From assembly GCA_051656485.1 (NCBI GenBank), contig JBOGBZ010000008.1, forward strand, positions 1-29,914: a stretch of DNA of 29,914 nucleotides. Direction: 5' to 3'. Every line of letters begins with the position of its first letter. The stretch's first letter is position 1. This DNA is from JBOFDK01 sp051656485 (GTDB lineage Bacteria; Bacillota; Clostridia; Lachnospirales; Cellulosilyticaceae). The notes beneath the pieces were generated by a model, which was not told the origin of the DNA, ran no database searches, and saw nothing but the letters and a program-made list of their open reading frames with translations. The position numbers and the translations under genes are program-made. Shown here in pieces: positions 7,717 through 17,215 of the stretch.

Positions 7717-8994
7717 CTAAAAACCAAGTGTATACGTAGGGTCGGTAGTTAATAAGAAAAGTTGGAAAGCTTCTACAAGATAAATACTATCTTCGATGCT
7801 TAAGGTAGTAGGCACTTCAGCATAATAAGGACTTAAAGAAGTAGTAATAAACTGCGATGGAAGTTCTACGCCGCGAAGGGATGCTACCTTTTGAAAAATC
7901 TTTTGGGCATCAGTTGCTAAAAGTGGTGTATAGTGACGAGAAGGTGCTGTGGCAGGTAAATGCACCGCGGATTCTAAGTCTACACCAAGAGTAGCTTTCT
8001 CTAGTAAAGTAGAGAGGCTGTGGGCGGTTGAAGGATCCATATAGCTTCTAAGGGTAGGTTGATAAAGACCTTGCTTGATAGCGTGCTCTATATGCGGCTT
8101 AGCCCACGGTGCATAAGAGATATTTTCAAGAGAAGAGGTGCCATCGCTGCTTAATGTATAGCGGAAGTTTTGGCTACCATACTCAAAAAGTTTATTGATA
8201 TCTTCAAAACGTGAAAGACTACCTGACTTCATTACCACACCAATCAGTTCCAAATCACCATAGACAGCTTTCGCTACAAGTGTACGACCAGCTGGCGTAT
8301 GGTACCCTGTCTTAGCAGCTACGATATGAGGGTTATAGTAAGGAGATTCTTTCTTAAAAGAAGCAGCTGTATGGGTAAGTGGTAAGGTCTTTTCTTTATT
8401 CATAATCGTAAAATTATGGGTAGGAGTACCTGCAACTTGTGTAACGATAGGATTAGCGAAAGCGGCTTGTGTAATCAGTGCCAAATCATAGGGTGTCGTA
8501 TAATGGTTTGGGTCATGGTAGCCATGAGGATTCACAAAATGAGTGGAGGTAGCACCTAGGGAAGCTGCCTTGGCGTTCATTTTATCCACGAAGGCTTGGA
8601 TGCTCCCACTATTATGGATAGCCATATCATAAGATACATAGTTATCCGACCCCATAAGAATAGCATGAAGACCGTCTTTATAAGAGTAGGTATCACCTAC
8701 AGAGAGGCCTATGTGACTACTATCAGCAGGAACTTCTATCATGCTTTCTGGAGATTTGGTAAGGGTAGCATCTATATCGAAAGACTCAGCAAGTAGAAGG
8801 GTCGTAAGAACTTTAGTTGTACTTGCAGGGTAGAAGCGATAGGTAGGGTTTTTGGCATAGAGAACCTTACCAGTAGAAGCTTCCAAAAGTAAGGCACCTT
8901 CCCCTTGGAGCGTCGGGCTAGGAAGACCTAGAGAAAGAGAAAAAGAAAAACAATAAAAAACAAATAAAATAAAAATGTGCTTTAATTTAATCAT
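7717..8994 (-). CDS. D-alanyl-D-alanine carboxypeptidase (DacF-like, peptidase S11)
   Basis: Trims the terminal D-alanine from peptidoglycan stem peptides outside the membrane. Residues 1-23 form a hydrophobic signal peptide. The active-site motifs of the penicillin-binding fold are all present in order: SxxK at Ser58-Lys61 (ASTTKV), SxN at Ser116-Asn118 and KTG at 228-230. After the catalytic domain, residues from about 295 contain WAKPHIEHAIKQGLYQP, reminiscent of a surface-layer-homology repeat, which would tether the enzyme to the wall; that part is less certain. Total length 425 is normal for DacF-type enzymes. It ends at the bidirectional terminator and is 18 bases downstream of the ArsR gene, which may be co-transcribed with it. 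Confidence 0.94.
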   Translation of the reverse strand: MIKLKHIFILFVFYCFSFSLSLGLPSPTLQGEGALLLEASTGKVLYAKNPTYRFYPASTTKVLTTLLLAESFDIDATLTKSPESMIEVPADSSHIGLSVGDTYSYKDGLHAILMGSDNYVSYDMAIHNSGSIQAFVDKMNAKAASLGATSTHFVNPHGYHDPNHYTTPYDLALITQAAFANPIVTQVAGTPTHNFTIMNKEKTLPLTHTAASFKKESPYYNPHIVAAKTGYHTPAGRTLVAKAVYGDLELIGVVMKSGSLSRFEDINKLFEYGSQNFRYTLSSDGTSSLENISYAPWAKPHIEHAIKQGLYQPTLRSYMDPSTAHSLSTLLEKATLGVDLESAVHLPATAPSRHYTPLLATDAQKIFQKVASLRGVELPSQFITTSLSPYYAEVPTTLSIEDSIYLVEAFQLFLLTTDPTYTLGF

Positions 8995-9012
8995 ACATAA
9001 TCCTTTACTACT

Positions 9013-9303
9013 TTATTTATCGCCACATGTACAAGGAAATAGTACCTTTAAGATTCCAATGGCATGTTCATTGACAACGTCATATTCGATTTCTAAACCA
9101 TTGCGGACACCTTTGATAATGCCTACGGACTTAAGTTTAGAAAGATGCTGAGAAATCGTGGACTGTGGCATATCCATACAGTGTTGAATCCCTGTGACAT
9201 TACACTTGCCTTTGAAGTAAAGATTAGCAGTAATGCAAAGCCTAGCTGGGTGCGCCAATGCTTTTAAGATTTCAGCTTTTTGTTCTAATGTATCTTGCTG
9301 CAT
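9013..9303 (-). CDS. ArsR-family winged-helix regulator
   Basis: A 96-residue winged-helix repressor. The recognition helix is seen in DMPQSTISQHLSKLKSVGII and the N-terminal helix in EILKALAHPARLCI, both characteristic. The classic metal-binding ELCVCDL is replaced by GKCNVTGIQHCMDM, with two cysteines eight residues apart, and the C-terminus carries a CTC pair. These thiols could bind metal or respond to redox or sulfide; this is inference. An AGGAGG-type site precedes the start. The upstream gap 9304-9484 is AT-rich with palindromic TATATTATAATATA-like sequence that could hold its operator, but I cannot define it. Confidence 0.9.
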   Translation of the reverse strand: MQQDTLEQKAEILKALAHPARLCITANLYFKGKCNVTGIQHCMDMPQSTISQHLSKLKSVGIIKGVRNGLEIEYDVVNEHAIGILKVLFPCTCGDK

Positions 9304-9484
9304 AAGATAACCTCCTGTGATAAAACCTTAATTTATATATATTATAATATAACAATATTTATTGCCCAAATCTAGGGTTTTTATAGCTAGCAAAAAAAAT
9401 AAATAATAAAAAATGTATAGAATATATAATATAGACCATACTTTAAAGGAAAATAAAAGGTGAACATTTGAAAGGAGTTTTCAT

Positions 9485-10123
9485 ATGTACGAATCATTAG
9501 AGAATTTTCCTTTAAGGAAAATAAACTTTGTTAAGACAAGAACCACAATCTTAAAGGCTGTAAGTCATTTATTAAAAGAGAAGGAATTCTCGTCTATTAC
9601 AGTAGATGAGATTTGTAGTAGAGCACAGATTTCTAGAGGTACTTTCTTTAATTACTTCTCTACCAAAGAGCATGTGTTTCACTACTACCTAAGAATCTTT
9701 ACTGTAAGAGTCGCTTTGCGTATCAAGCAGTGGCCAGAAGACATGCCATTTAAAGAAAAAGTAGAAGAAATCTACAAATGGTTTAATGAAGAGACCCAGT
9801 ACTCTCGCTTTGTGGATAGCTATATTAGCTTTCTGCTTAATGTAGGGGAGAAGAACAATGAGATGAAGCTTACAGATGCTGAGTTTGTATACTTCTTCAA
9901 TGGGATCGAAGAGAATGAGTATACCTATTATAATGAACTTACATTAGGTAAGATCTTTGAATCAATCTGTGAAAAAGCAAAGCAGCGAAAAGAAATCAAA
10001 GTATCAGGAAACCAAGAAGAGTTAGCAACGCTCCTTATTGGTGCCCTTGTAGCAACTTATGTTACAGACCATATTAGCAACAACAAAAATCATTTACCTA
10101 TCTTTCAAGGTATTTGGCAATAG
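9485..10123 (+). CDS. TetR-family transcriptional regulator
   Basis: A 212-residue protein. The N-terminal helix-turn-helix (about residues 18-66) reads ITVDEICSRAQISRGTFFNYF followed by STKEHVFHYY, the TetR signature. The C-terminal domain is not specific to a known subgroup. An AGGAG site lies upstream of the ATG. It stands alone between the ArsR/carboxypeptidase genes and the chitinase, so its target is unknown; the convergent chitinase does not share a promoter with it. Confidence 0.92.
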   Translation: MYESLENFPLRKINFVKTRTTILKAVSHLLKEKEFSSITVDEICSRAQISRGTFFNYFSTKEHVFHYYLRIFTVRVALRIKQWPEDMPFKEKVEEIYKWFNEETQYSRFVDSYISFLLNVGEKNNEMKLTDAEFVYFFNGIEENEYTYYNELTLGKIFESICEKAKQRKEIKVSGNQEELATLLIGALVATYVTDHISNNKNHLPIFQGIWQ

Positions 10124-10125
10124 AT

Positions 10126-10173
10126 AAAAGAACGCTAGATGTAGGTGAGAAACCTTACAGCTAGCGTTCTTTT
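10126..10173. terminator. Bidirectional terminator between tetR and the chitinase gene
   Basis: AAAAGAACGCTAG (10126-10138) and CTAGCGTTCTTTT (10161-10173) are perfect complements. An inner TGTAGG/CCTTACA stem with one mismatch extends it. It separates two convergent genes and can serve both. Confidence 0.85.
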
Positions 10174-10186
10174 GTTTGGTGAAAAA

Positions 10187-13100
10187 TTATTGCTTAGAAT
10201 CTAAATACTGCCCATTACTTATAGCAAAGGAATCTTTATTTTGAAAAGCATCCCAGTTGATAGACCAAGTCATAATACCTCTTAAGTCAGGGTATTTTGC
10301 AACTAAGGTATCAAAAGCTTGTTGAAGCGCAGCGTTAGAGATATGACCACTTCCAGCAGCTCCGCTAGAAGATGGGACACCGATGACTACTTGGTCAGCT
10401 CTTAGAGGATCGAAGAAGTATTGTGGATTGCCACCCACATTAAAGCCGTCTAATAACATCTTGCACATAGCGACTGCGGCGTCAGCATTACCCATACTAT
10501 AAGTTTTACCATCAGGAGCTGGAATGCCCATAGAGTTGTAGAGTTGTGTATGGACATAGGTCGTCTTGTCTCTTAGAGCATGAATCATAGGGAGATAAAC
10601 GCCAGCTCTATTGTCGATAAGTCCATTTAAGCCACCATAGTACGTATAGCCTAGTTGCATATAGAAGGTCTCAGGTGCCCAAGAGAGAATGAAGTCTTTG
10701 CCATAAGCATCACAAATTTGACGAATAGCACTGATCATATTGACGATTTTCGGTGAAGTAGGATTTTTGTAATCAGGGTCAGAACCACCATTGAAAGTAA
10801 CGGAAGATTGCTCAAGGTCGATATCGATGCCATCGAAGCCGTACTCATTGACGAAGCCTTTGATATCTGACACAAATTGATTGACTGCTGTAGGAGAAGT
10901 TAAAGAGAAATACCCGACGTAGCCACCAATAGATAAGACTACTTTTTTGCCTTGAGATTGTAAAAGCTTGATATCTGCTTTGAAATCATTAACGGTGTAA
11001 TCAGGTGTTAAACCAGGGATTTCAAACTTCATGCGACCATCGGTGCTGCCGGGTGAAACGGGTTCGGCAAAGGAAATATTGATAACGTCCCAGTTAGGGT
11101 TTACATCACGAAGTTTGACGAATGGTACACCACCTGAAGCGTCACCACCCCAAGTGTGCCAATAGCCAATGAGTAATCTTTTTGGTAAGGAAGTATTACC
11201 ACCTGAGGTGATGCTATAAGTAGCAGAAGTGGTATCAGAGTCCGCCATACCTTCTTTAAAGGCCTTTGCTTTAAGTACCGTTGTATTAGCAATGGTAAGG
11301 GCAGTACTGTAGATAGCTGAAGAAGCAGTAGGCTCCGTTCCATTGGTTGTATAACGGATGGTTGCTTCAGGTGTCGCACAGGTAAGTGTTACGGTCTGAG
11401 CTGTGGTATACGTACCACCTTTAGGAGAAAAAGTAGGTGTTGCTACGGTTTGCACAGGAAGACCTTGAATGGTATAAGTAGCAGAGGTGGTAGAAGAATC
11501 ATTCATACCAGCCTTAAAAGCTTTCGCCTTAAGGGTGGTGGTCTTAGCTACATTTAGAGCACTTGTATAAAGTGTAGAAGCAGCAGTAGGTTCAGAACCA
11601 TCAGTGGTATAGCGAATGGTAGCACCTGACGTTGCACAATTTAATGTGACTACTTGTGGCGCATCATAAGTGCCACCAATAGGAGAAAATGTAGGTGCTT
11701 TCACTGTTTCAATAGGTGTTACAGGACCAGTGTACTCAGCCCATAGAGCAGGGACATTGGTTGGTTCCCATCCTAGTAAAGAAGTATGAGGCTGACGACA
11801 TTCGTAGTTTTTGCCATTGTAAGATACAAGGTCACCTTTTACATAAGCAGTAGAAGATGCCCAAGGCTTCACGACCACACTACCTTGAATGGTGTAAGTA
11901 GCAGAAGTGGTAGTGGAATCATTCATGCCTGATTTAAAGGCTTTCGCTTTGAGGGTAGTCGTCTTACTTACCTGGATAGCACTCGTGTATGTAGGTGAAG
12001 AGATAGTAGGCTCAGTGCCATCGGTAGTATAGCGAATGGTAGCGCCGTTCGTTGCACAACCTAAAGTAACCGTTTGCGCAGAGGTAAATGTGCCACCATT
12101 AGGAGAAAAGGTAGGAGCAGCTACAGTCTCTACAGGAGCTACTTCTATAGTAAAGGTAGCAGAAGTGGTAGTAGAATCATTCATACCATCTTTGAAAGCT
12201 TTTGCTTTAAGGGTAGTTGTCTTATCTACAGAAAGAGCATTTGTGTAAAGGGTAGAAGAAGCCGTAGGCGTGGAACCAGCAGTGGTGTAGCGGATGGTAG
12301 CGCCGTTGGTGCTGCAATTTAATGTAACGGTCTGAGCAGAAGTAAAGGTGCCACCGTTAGGGGAAAAAGTAGGAGCAGCTACGGTTTCTACAGGAGCTAC
12401 TTCGATGGTAAAAGTAGCTGAAGTAGTCGCAGAATCATTCATGCCGTCTTTAAAAGCTTTGGCTTTAAGTGTAGTGGTCTTCACTACAGAAAGAGGGCTG
12501 GTGTAAAGTGTAGAAGAAGCAGTAGGCTCGGAATCATCGGTAGTGTAGCGAATAGTAGCGCCATTAGTACTGCAATTTAGCATAATATCTTGAGCAGAAG
12601 TAAATGTGCCACCGTTAGGAGAAAAAGTAGGAGTAGCTACAGTTTCAGTAGGATTGATAGGTCCACTGTAGTCTAGCCATAAAGCAGGAACGACAGAAGG
12701 TTCCCAGCCTGGTAAAGAGGTATGGCCTTGACGACATTCATAGTTTTTAGTGTTATAAGATACGATATCACCTTGAGTGTAGGTAGTATTCGGTGCCCAT
12801 GCTTTGCCTTCAGCTAGCAGAGTAGGCGTAGAAGAAGTATCTGAAAGGGTAACCTTAGCATTAAACGTATAAGATACAACATCAGGAACTGCTACTTCCG
12901 AAGAAGTAGCAGCCCCCATGGTATATTCTGCCCATAAAGCAGGTACAGCAGAAGGTTCCCAGCCAGCTAAAGCAGTGTGGCCTTGCACGCATCGATAAGT
13001 CTTGCCGTTATAAGATACGATAGCGCCTGTAGCATAAGTAGTCTTAGGTGTCCAAGGATCTACAGTTGTGCCACTTTCAATGGTGAAGGTAGCAGAAGCG

Positions 13101-16100
13101 GTAGAAGAATCATTCATACCCTCTTTGAAAGCTTTCGCTTTAAGGGTAGTGGTCTCACTTACTTGGATAGAACCAGAATAAGCAGGAGAAGACGTGGTAG
13201 GCTCTGAGCCATCAGTGGTATAACGGATGGTTGCGCCACTTGTTGAACAACTAATGGTTACACTTTGACTTTCAGTGAAAGTACCACCATTAGGAGAGAA
13301 AGTAGGTGAAGCTACAGTTTCTACAGGCGCGGCTTCGATGGTGAAATGAGCAGAAGCAGTAGAAGAATCTTTCATACCTTCTTTGAAAGCTTTCGCTTTA
13401 AGGGTAGTTGAGGCACTGATACTGATAGAGTTACTATAAATAGCAGAAGAGCTTGTAGGCTCTGATCCATCAGTGGTATAACGAATGGTTGCACCAAGTG
13501 TTGCACAGTTAATCGTTACATTTTGAGCATCTGTAAAAGTACCACCGTTAGGAGAGAAAGTAGGTGAAGCTACAGTTTCTACAGGAGCTACTTCGATGGT
13601 GAAGGTAGCAGAAACAGTCGAAGAATCTTTCATACCCTCTTTGAAAGCTTTGGCTTTAAGGGTAGTGGTCTTAGCAACAGGGATACTATTTTTGTAGACA
13701 GATGAAGAAGCAGTAGGTTCAGAGCCATCAGTGGTATAACGAATGGTCGCACCACTTGTAGCACAACTAATGGTTACATTTTGAGCATCTGCAAAAGTAC
13801 CACCATTAGGAGAGAAGGTAGGCGTGGCTACGGTCTCGATAGGTGTGACGGAACCTGAGTAGTCTTTCCATAAAGCAGGTACATTTGGTGGTTCCCAACC
13901 AACTAAAGAAGTATGAGGTTGACGACATTCGTAGTTCTTACCATTATAAGATACTAAGTCACCTTTGACATAAGGGGTATTAGGCGCCCATGGTTTGATG
14001 GTTGTGCCGATTTGAATAGTAAAGGTAGCAGAAGCGGTAGTTGAATCATTCATGCCATCTTTAAAAGCTTTAGCTTTGATAGTCGTCGTTTTACTTACTG
14101 CAATAGGTGCATTGTAGAGAGAAGCGTTAGCAGTAGGTTCAGAACCATCAGTGGTATAACGAACAGTCGCACCAGGTGTTGCACAGCTAATAGTTACATT
14201 TTGTGCTTCAGCATAGGTGCCACCAGCAGGAGAAAATGTAGGTGGTGCCACAGCTTCTAATGCTAAAGTGTAAGTTGCAGAAGCAGTAGCAGAAGGATCC
14301 ATACCATCTTTGAAAGCTTTGGCTTTAAGGGTAGTGGTCTTAGCTACAGTAATAGCTTTTGAATAAAGTGGAGAATTAACGGTAGGCTCTGTGCCGTCAT
14401 TAGTATAACGAATGAGAGCATCAGGTGTTACACAGCTGATGGTGACGTCTTGAGCTTTAGGGTAAGTGCCACCAGCAGGAGAGAAGGTAGGTGTGGCTAC
14501 GGCTTCTAATGGAATGGTGTAAGTAGCAGAAGCGGTAGTTGAATCGTACATACCATCTTTAAAGGCTTTGGCTTTAAGGGTAGTGGTTTTAGCCACAGTA
14601 ATAGCAGTACTATAAAGTGGAGAATTAGCAGTAGGCTCTGTACCATCAGTGGTATAACGAATGGTTGCACCAGGGGTTGCGCAGTTAATGGTTACATTTT
14701 GTGCCTCAGGATAAGTACCTGTTGCTAGAGAGAAAGTAGGAGAAGCCACAGATACGATGCCACTATTAAATACTTCATTAACTTTATTTGCTAATGGTGA
14801 TTTAACATCAGACCATTTCTTTAATTTAGTACCATAGTTTGTAACGCTACCACCAAACTCTAAATCACCGAAGACATTCCAGACGATAGCACCAGCTAAG
14901 TCTTTGTCTTTGATATACTGAGCTTTGTAACCGATAGATTCTTCATTATCATAGCTTAAGAAGAAATTGCCTTTGGTAGCATAAGGTACCTTAGCTTCAT
15001 CATCCCATTTCACAGTCCAGCCGCTGTTAGGCTTTAATACTGTTTGGTTGATATAAGAATAGTTAGGGGTACCATCATAGACGTCTTTTGGCCAGTTGGT
15101 ATAATCCGCACAGGTAGAAAGAGGACCATCAGGTTGGATGGTTTCCTCACGTTTAACAGTAGGTGTATGCAAGTCAGCACTACCATTGGTAACGACACCA
15201 CGTCCGTAGAAAGGAAGCCCCATATTTACCTTACTCATATTGATGTTAGTAGACTGCAAGTACTGATAAAGATCATCAATGCTTATACCTGCATCCTCAG
15301 CATTGGTATAAGAATAGAGAGGAGAGTTATGACCAGCTTTATTAGACCAGCCACCATGAACGTCATAAGTCATGAAGTTGTAGTAATCCACGTACTTATC
15401 AATTTCAGGCCAGTTAAAACCATCAAGCTTTTTGGTATTCGCTGAGAAACAAGAAGTGATAAGTTTATCAGGGCCGATTGCAGCACGGATTTCTTTGACT
15501 AAGGTAATGAAGTTAGCATAGTCAGCTTCAGAACCTGTAAAGTTCATACCGCTATAAGCACCTACGTACTCCCAGTCGAGGTCGATACCATCGAAGCCCA
15601 TGGCAATGAGGCGCTTACAATCTTCGATGAAGCGTGCACGCTTTGCAGGATCAGCTGCCATTTCAGGGAAGTGTTTACACATACTCCAGCCACCAATGGA
15701 TGCCATTACTTTAACACCATTTTGCTTACCTAATTCGAGTAAACCAGGCGCACCGCCTTCTTTCTTGATAGGCATAGGTAGTGGCTGGTTATAAAGGTTC
15801 CATGATGGGTTAGACCATGTACTACCATTTTCTTTGACTACGAAACCTTGAGCTTGTGCTCTAGCAGCTATAGCTGCATCCACATAATAAACATACTCGA
15901 TCTCACCAAAAAGCAAGTAAAGATCCCAGCTGCTATAAATGTCAGTATAAAGTAAAGGAGAAGGTTGCTGTACAGCATTTGGTTGATAAATGTTTTTGTT
16001 TCTGAAATCCCCACTATGTAGAGAACCATCATTTGCTACACCAAAGAAAGAATAGTTCAAGATGGTATACTTAGAGTAGTCGATATTTAACTGGTTTAAT

Positions 16101-16315
16101 GCACCTTGAGCAGGTAAACCAGCTTTTGTATCCTTCCAAGCATCCCATTGGGTGATGTAACCGATGACTTGTTTTTTAGCGCTTGAAGTAGTGGACTGAG
16201 TAGAAGATGGAGAAGCATTGAAATCTTGAGCAAATACAGAAGTGACGGGAAGTGCAGGCAAAGTTAAAAGTAACGAAAGAAAGACGCTGGCAACTTTTTT
16301 GAAGATTTTTTTCAT
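10187..16315 (-). CDS. Giant secreted chitinase with two GH18 domains, 11 chitobiase-type repeats and 4 CBM5/12 modules
   Basis: Cleaves beta-1,4 links of chitin outside the cell. Residues 1-29 are a signal peptide ending VFA. The first GH18 domain (about 48-515) carries the catalytic FDGIDLDWE with the acid at Glu249. The second (about 1715-2040) carries FDGIDIDLE with Glu1835. Between them I count eleven repeats of about 82-88 residues (CHB_HEX_C_1-like, core RYTTDGSEPT and TTLKAKAFK) and four CBM5/12-like chitin-binding modules (GDLVSYNGKNYECRQ, GWEP, VPALW). The order is GH18, 3 repeats, CBM, 3 repeats, CBM, short linker, CBM, 3 repeats, CBM, 2 repeats, GH18. The two catalytic domains differ clearly, suggesting complementary actions (for example exo and endo), which is inference. 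No sortase motif or S-layer domain is seen at the C-terminus, so it is probably released. The repeat identity makes length change by recombination, or assembly error, possible. Confidence 0.95.
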   Translation of the reverse strand: MKKIFKKVASVFLSLLLTLPALPVTSVFAQDFNASPSSTQSTTSSAKKQVIGYITQWDAWKDTKAGLPAQGALNQLNIDYSKYTILNYSFFGVANDGSLHSGDFRNKNIYQPNAVQQPSPLLYTDIYSSWDLYLLFGEIEYVYYVDAAIAARAQAQGFVVKENGSTWSNPSWNLYNQPLPMPIKKEGGAPGLLELGKQNGVKVMASIGGWSMCKHFPEMAADPAKRARFIEDCKRLIAMGFDGIDLDWEYVGAYSGMNFTGSEADYANFITLVKEIRAAIGPDKLITSCFSANTKKLDGFNWPEIDKYVDYYNFMTYDVHGGWSNKAGHNSPLYSYTNAEDAGISIDDLYQYLQSTNINMSKVNMGLPFYGRGVVTNGSADLHTPTVKREETIQPDGPLSTCADYTNWPKDVYDGTPNYSYINQTVLKPNSGWTVKWDDEAKVPYATKGNFFLSYDNEESIGYKAQYIKDKDLAGAIVWNVFGDLEFGGSVTNYGTKLKKWSDVKSPLANKVNEVFNSGIVSVASPTFSLATGTYPEAQNVTINCATPGATIRYTTDGTEPTANSPLYSTAITVAKTTTLKAKAFKDGMYDSTTASATYTIPLEAVATPTFSPAGGTYPKAQDVTISCVTPDALIRYTNDGTEPTVNSPLYSKAITVAKTTTLKAKAFKDGMDPSATASATYTLALEAVAPPTFSPAGGTYAEAQNVTISCATPGATVRYTTDGSEPTANASLYNAPIAVSKTTTIKAKAFKDGMNDSTTASATFTIQIGTTIKPWAPNTPYVKGDLVSYNGKNYECRQPHTSLVGWEPPNVPALWKDYSGSVTPIETVATPTFSPNGGTFADAQNVTISCATSGATIRYTTDGSEPTASSSVYKNSIPVAKTTTLKAKAFKEGMKDSSTVSATFTIEVAPVETVASPTFSPNGGTFTDAQNVTINCATLGATIRYTTDGSEPTSSSAIYSNSISISASTTLKAKAFKEGMKDSSTASAHFTIEAAPVETVASPTFSPNGGTFTESQSVTISCSTSGATIRYTTDGSEPTTSSPAYSGSIQVSETTTLKAKAFKEGMNDSSTASATFTIESGTTVDPWTPKTTYATGAIVSYNGKTYRCVQGHTALAGWEPSAVPALWAEYTMGAATSSEVAVPDVVSYTFNAKVTLSDTSSTPTLLAEGKAWAPNTTYTQGDIVSYNTKNYECRQGHTSLPGWEPSVVPALWLDYSGPINPTETVATPTFSPNGGTFTSAQDIMLNCSTNGATIRYTTDDSEPTASSTLYTSPLSVVKTTTLKAKAFKDGMNDSATTSATFTIEVAPVETVAAPTFSPNGGTFTSAQTVTLNCSTNGATIRYTTAGSTPTASSTLYTNALSVDKTTTLKAKAFKDGMNDSTTTSATFTIEVAPVETVAAPTFSPNGGTFTSAQTVTLGCATNGATIRYTTDGTEPTISSPTYTSAIQVSKTTTLKAKAFKSGMNDSTTTSATYTIQGSVVVKPWASSTAYVKGDLVSYNGKNYECRQPHTSLLGWEPTNVPALWAEYTGPVTPIETVKAPTFSPIGGTYDAPQVVTLNCATSGATIRYTTDGSEPTAASTLYTSALNVAKTTTLKAKAFKAGMNDSSTTSATYTIQGLPVQTVATPTFSPKGGTYTTAQTVTLTCATPEATIRYTTNGTEPTASSAIYSTALTIANTTVLKAKAFKEGMADSDTTSATYSITSGGNTSLPKRLLIGYWHTWGGDASGGVPFVKLRDVNPNWDVINISFAEPVSPGSTDGRMKFEIPGLTPDYTVNDFKADIKLLQSQGKKVVLSIGGYVGYFSLTSPTAVNQFVSDIKGFVNEYGFDGIDIDLEQSSVTFNGGSDPDYKNPTSPKIVNMISAIRQICDAYGKDFILSWAPETFYMQLGYTYYGGLNGLIDNRAGVYLPMIHALRDKTTYVHTQLYNSMGIPAPDGKTYSMGNADAAVAMCKMLLDGFNVGGNPQYFFDPLRADQVVIGVPSSSGAAGSGHISNAALQQAFDTLVAKYPDLRGIMTWSINWDAFQNKDSFAISNGQYLDSKQ

Positions 16316-16361
16316 AGCATAAACTCCTTTCTATTGGGTAAAGCTTTAAAAAACATAACCC

Positions 16362-16441
16362 CATTCTAAAGAACCTTTGGAAGCCCAAAGGTCAGAAATA
16401 AAAGACACCCCCTCTATAGAATTTTTAGAATGAAAGTATGA
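16362..16441 (-). promoter_or_regulatory. Structured 5' leader of the chitinase mRNA
   Basis: Nested inverted repeats occur 47-126 bases upstream of the chitinase start. CATTCTAAA (from 16362) is complementary to TTTAGAATG (ending near 16441), and the hairpin ACCTTTGG/CCAAAGGT lies inside. No known riboswitch motif matches by eye. The rest of 16316-16659 is AT-rich, presumably holding the chitinase promoter, and I see no gene in it. Confidence 0.35.
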
Positions 16442-16659
16442 ATTTACGAATGTATATCAAATGGGAAGAAATGAACGAAAAATGAATGGTGAGATAAAAT
16501 AGGCTATTTGACTAGTAAGAAGAAGATAAACAGTTTATGTATTGTGTGAAATTTATAATAAATTATATTAATTTATTATAAATATAATGCTATATATACT
16601 AAAAATCAATAGTAATTGTTTGAAAATTTTATAAATTAAAAATATAAAACTATTACTAA

Positions 16660-16809
16660 GAGGAAGATATCATTCAGCTGCGCTTTTTGCATCTGAAAAA
16701 GGAAGAAGTGATCAAAGAGATAGATACACATGGCGAGATAGCAAGATTTTTGAAGAAGCTTGTAAAAAAAGAGTATCTGAAAAAGAAATATGAGAATAGT
16801 ATAAAGTAA
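16660..16809 (+). pseudogene. Start-less ORF fragment (49 codons)
   Basis: A coding-looking frame runs from just after a TAA at 16657-16659 to a TAA at 16807-16809. It has Lys/Glu-rich helical content (HLKKEEVIKEIDTHGEIARF, then LKKLVKKEYLKKKYE). No ATG or GTG start and no ribosome site precede it; a TTG at 16687 lacks support. It looks like the C-terminal remnant of a deleted gene. The family is not recognised. Confidence 0.35.
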
Positions 16810-16835
16810 GATAAAGAAGAGTGGGGGAAGCATGT

Positions 16836-17141
16836 ATGTCTATGCCTGAGATACCTAATATAGAGCCAGAAATCTCAATTACAAGAGATGATGCAATGAA
16901 TCTCTTGTTAGCTAGCACAGGTATACAGGAGCTAAGTCTTGCACATCTTATGAATGCAGAAGCTGAAAAGATGGATTTTGCATTAGGATTATTAGATACT
17001 TCCCCAGGACCGATGAGTATAGAGGCGATATTAGAGGCTAGTAAATCCACCAGACGTATGATGAGGACAATCACAAGAAGTCAAATGTTGATAGGAATGA
17101 ATGTAGAGGAACTGATTGAATTAATAATGGCTGGAAATTAA
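16836..17141 (+). CDS. Small conserved-looking protein of unknown function
   Basis: From the ATG at 16836 the product is 101 residues, starting MSMPEIPNIEPEISITRDDA; a GTG at 16821 would add five residues but leaves no spacing for the GGGGGAAG ribosome site. After a proline-rich start it is helical and Met/Leu-rich (AMNLLLASTGIQELSLAHLM, later MLIGMNVEELIELIMAGN). The motif ITRDDAxNLLLASxxxxELxLxHxxNAEAEK resembles small proteins of spore-forming Firmicutes, sometimes fused to collagen-like tails, but I cannot name a family or function. It is the last chromosomal gene before the tRNA fragment and attL. No clear terminator follows. Confidence 0.6.
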   Translation: MSMPEIPNIEPEISITRDDAMNLLLASTGIQELSLAHLMNAEAEKMDFALGLLDTSPGPMSIEAILEASKSTRRMMRTITRSQMLIGMNVEELIELIMAGN

Positions 17142-17169
17142 GAGAAATAGAATCAATAAAGTTCAACCG

Positions 17170-17198
17170 TTGCAACTCTTATTTATCTATGATAGAAT
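17170..17198 (+). promoter_or_regulatory. Original tRNA-Arg promoter, now upstream of the orphaned 5' half
   Basis: TTGCAA (17170-17175), a 17-base spacer and TAGAAT (17193-17198) stand 21 bases before the tRNA 5' end. The ten bases TTGCAACTCT recur at the promoter of the intact tRNA at 27061. Transcripts from here would now contain only a tRNA 5' half and run to the terminator at 17316-17366. Confidence 0.65.
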
Positions 17199-17215
17199 AG
17201 TATAGCAATTATAGA

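Noticed and set aside
11101..13207. Several 70-92 residue frames inside the chitinase repeats
   Set aside because: Produced by the periodic repeat sequence on alternate frames; no ribosome sites and inconsistent from repeat to repeat.
10187..16315. CRISPR-like or minisatellite array in the repeat region
   Set aside because: The periodicity is that of protein domains (about 250 bp, in frame, diverged at synonymous sites), with no short identical repeats and unique spacers.
16636..17074. Minus-strand frames opposite the small gene at 16836
   Set aside because: Shadows of the plus-strand coding regions; hydrophobic composition arises from the complement of Lys/Glu-rich codons.
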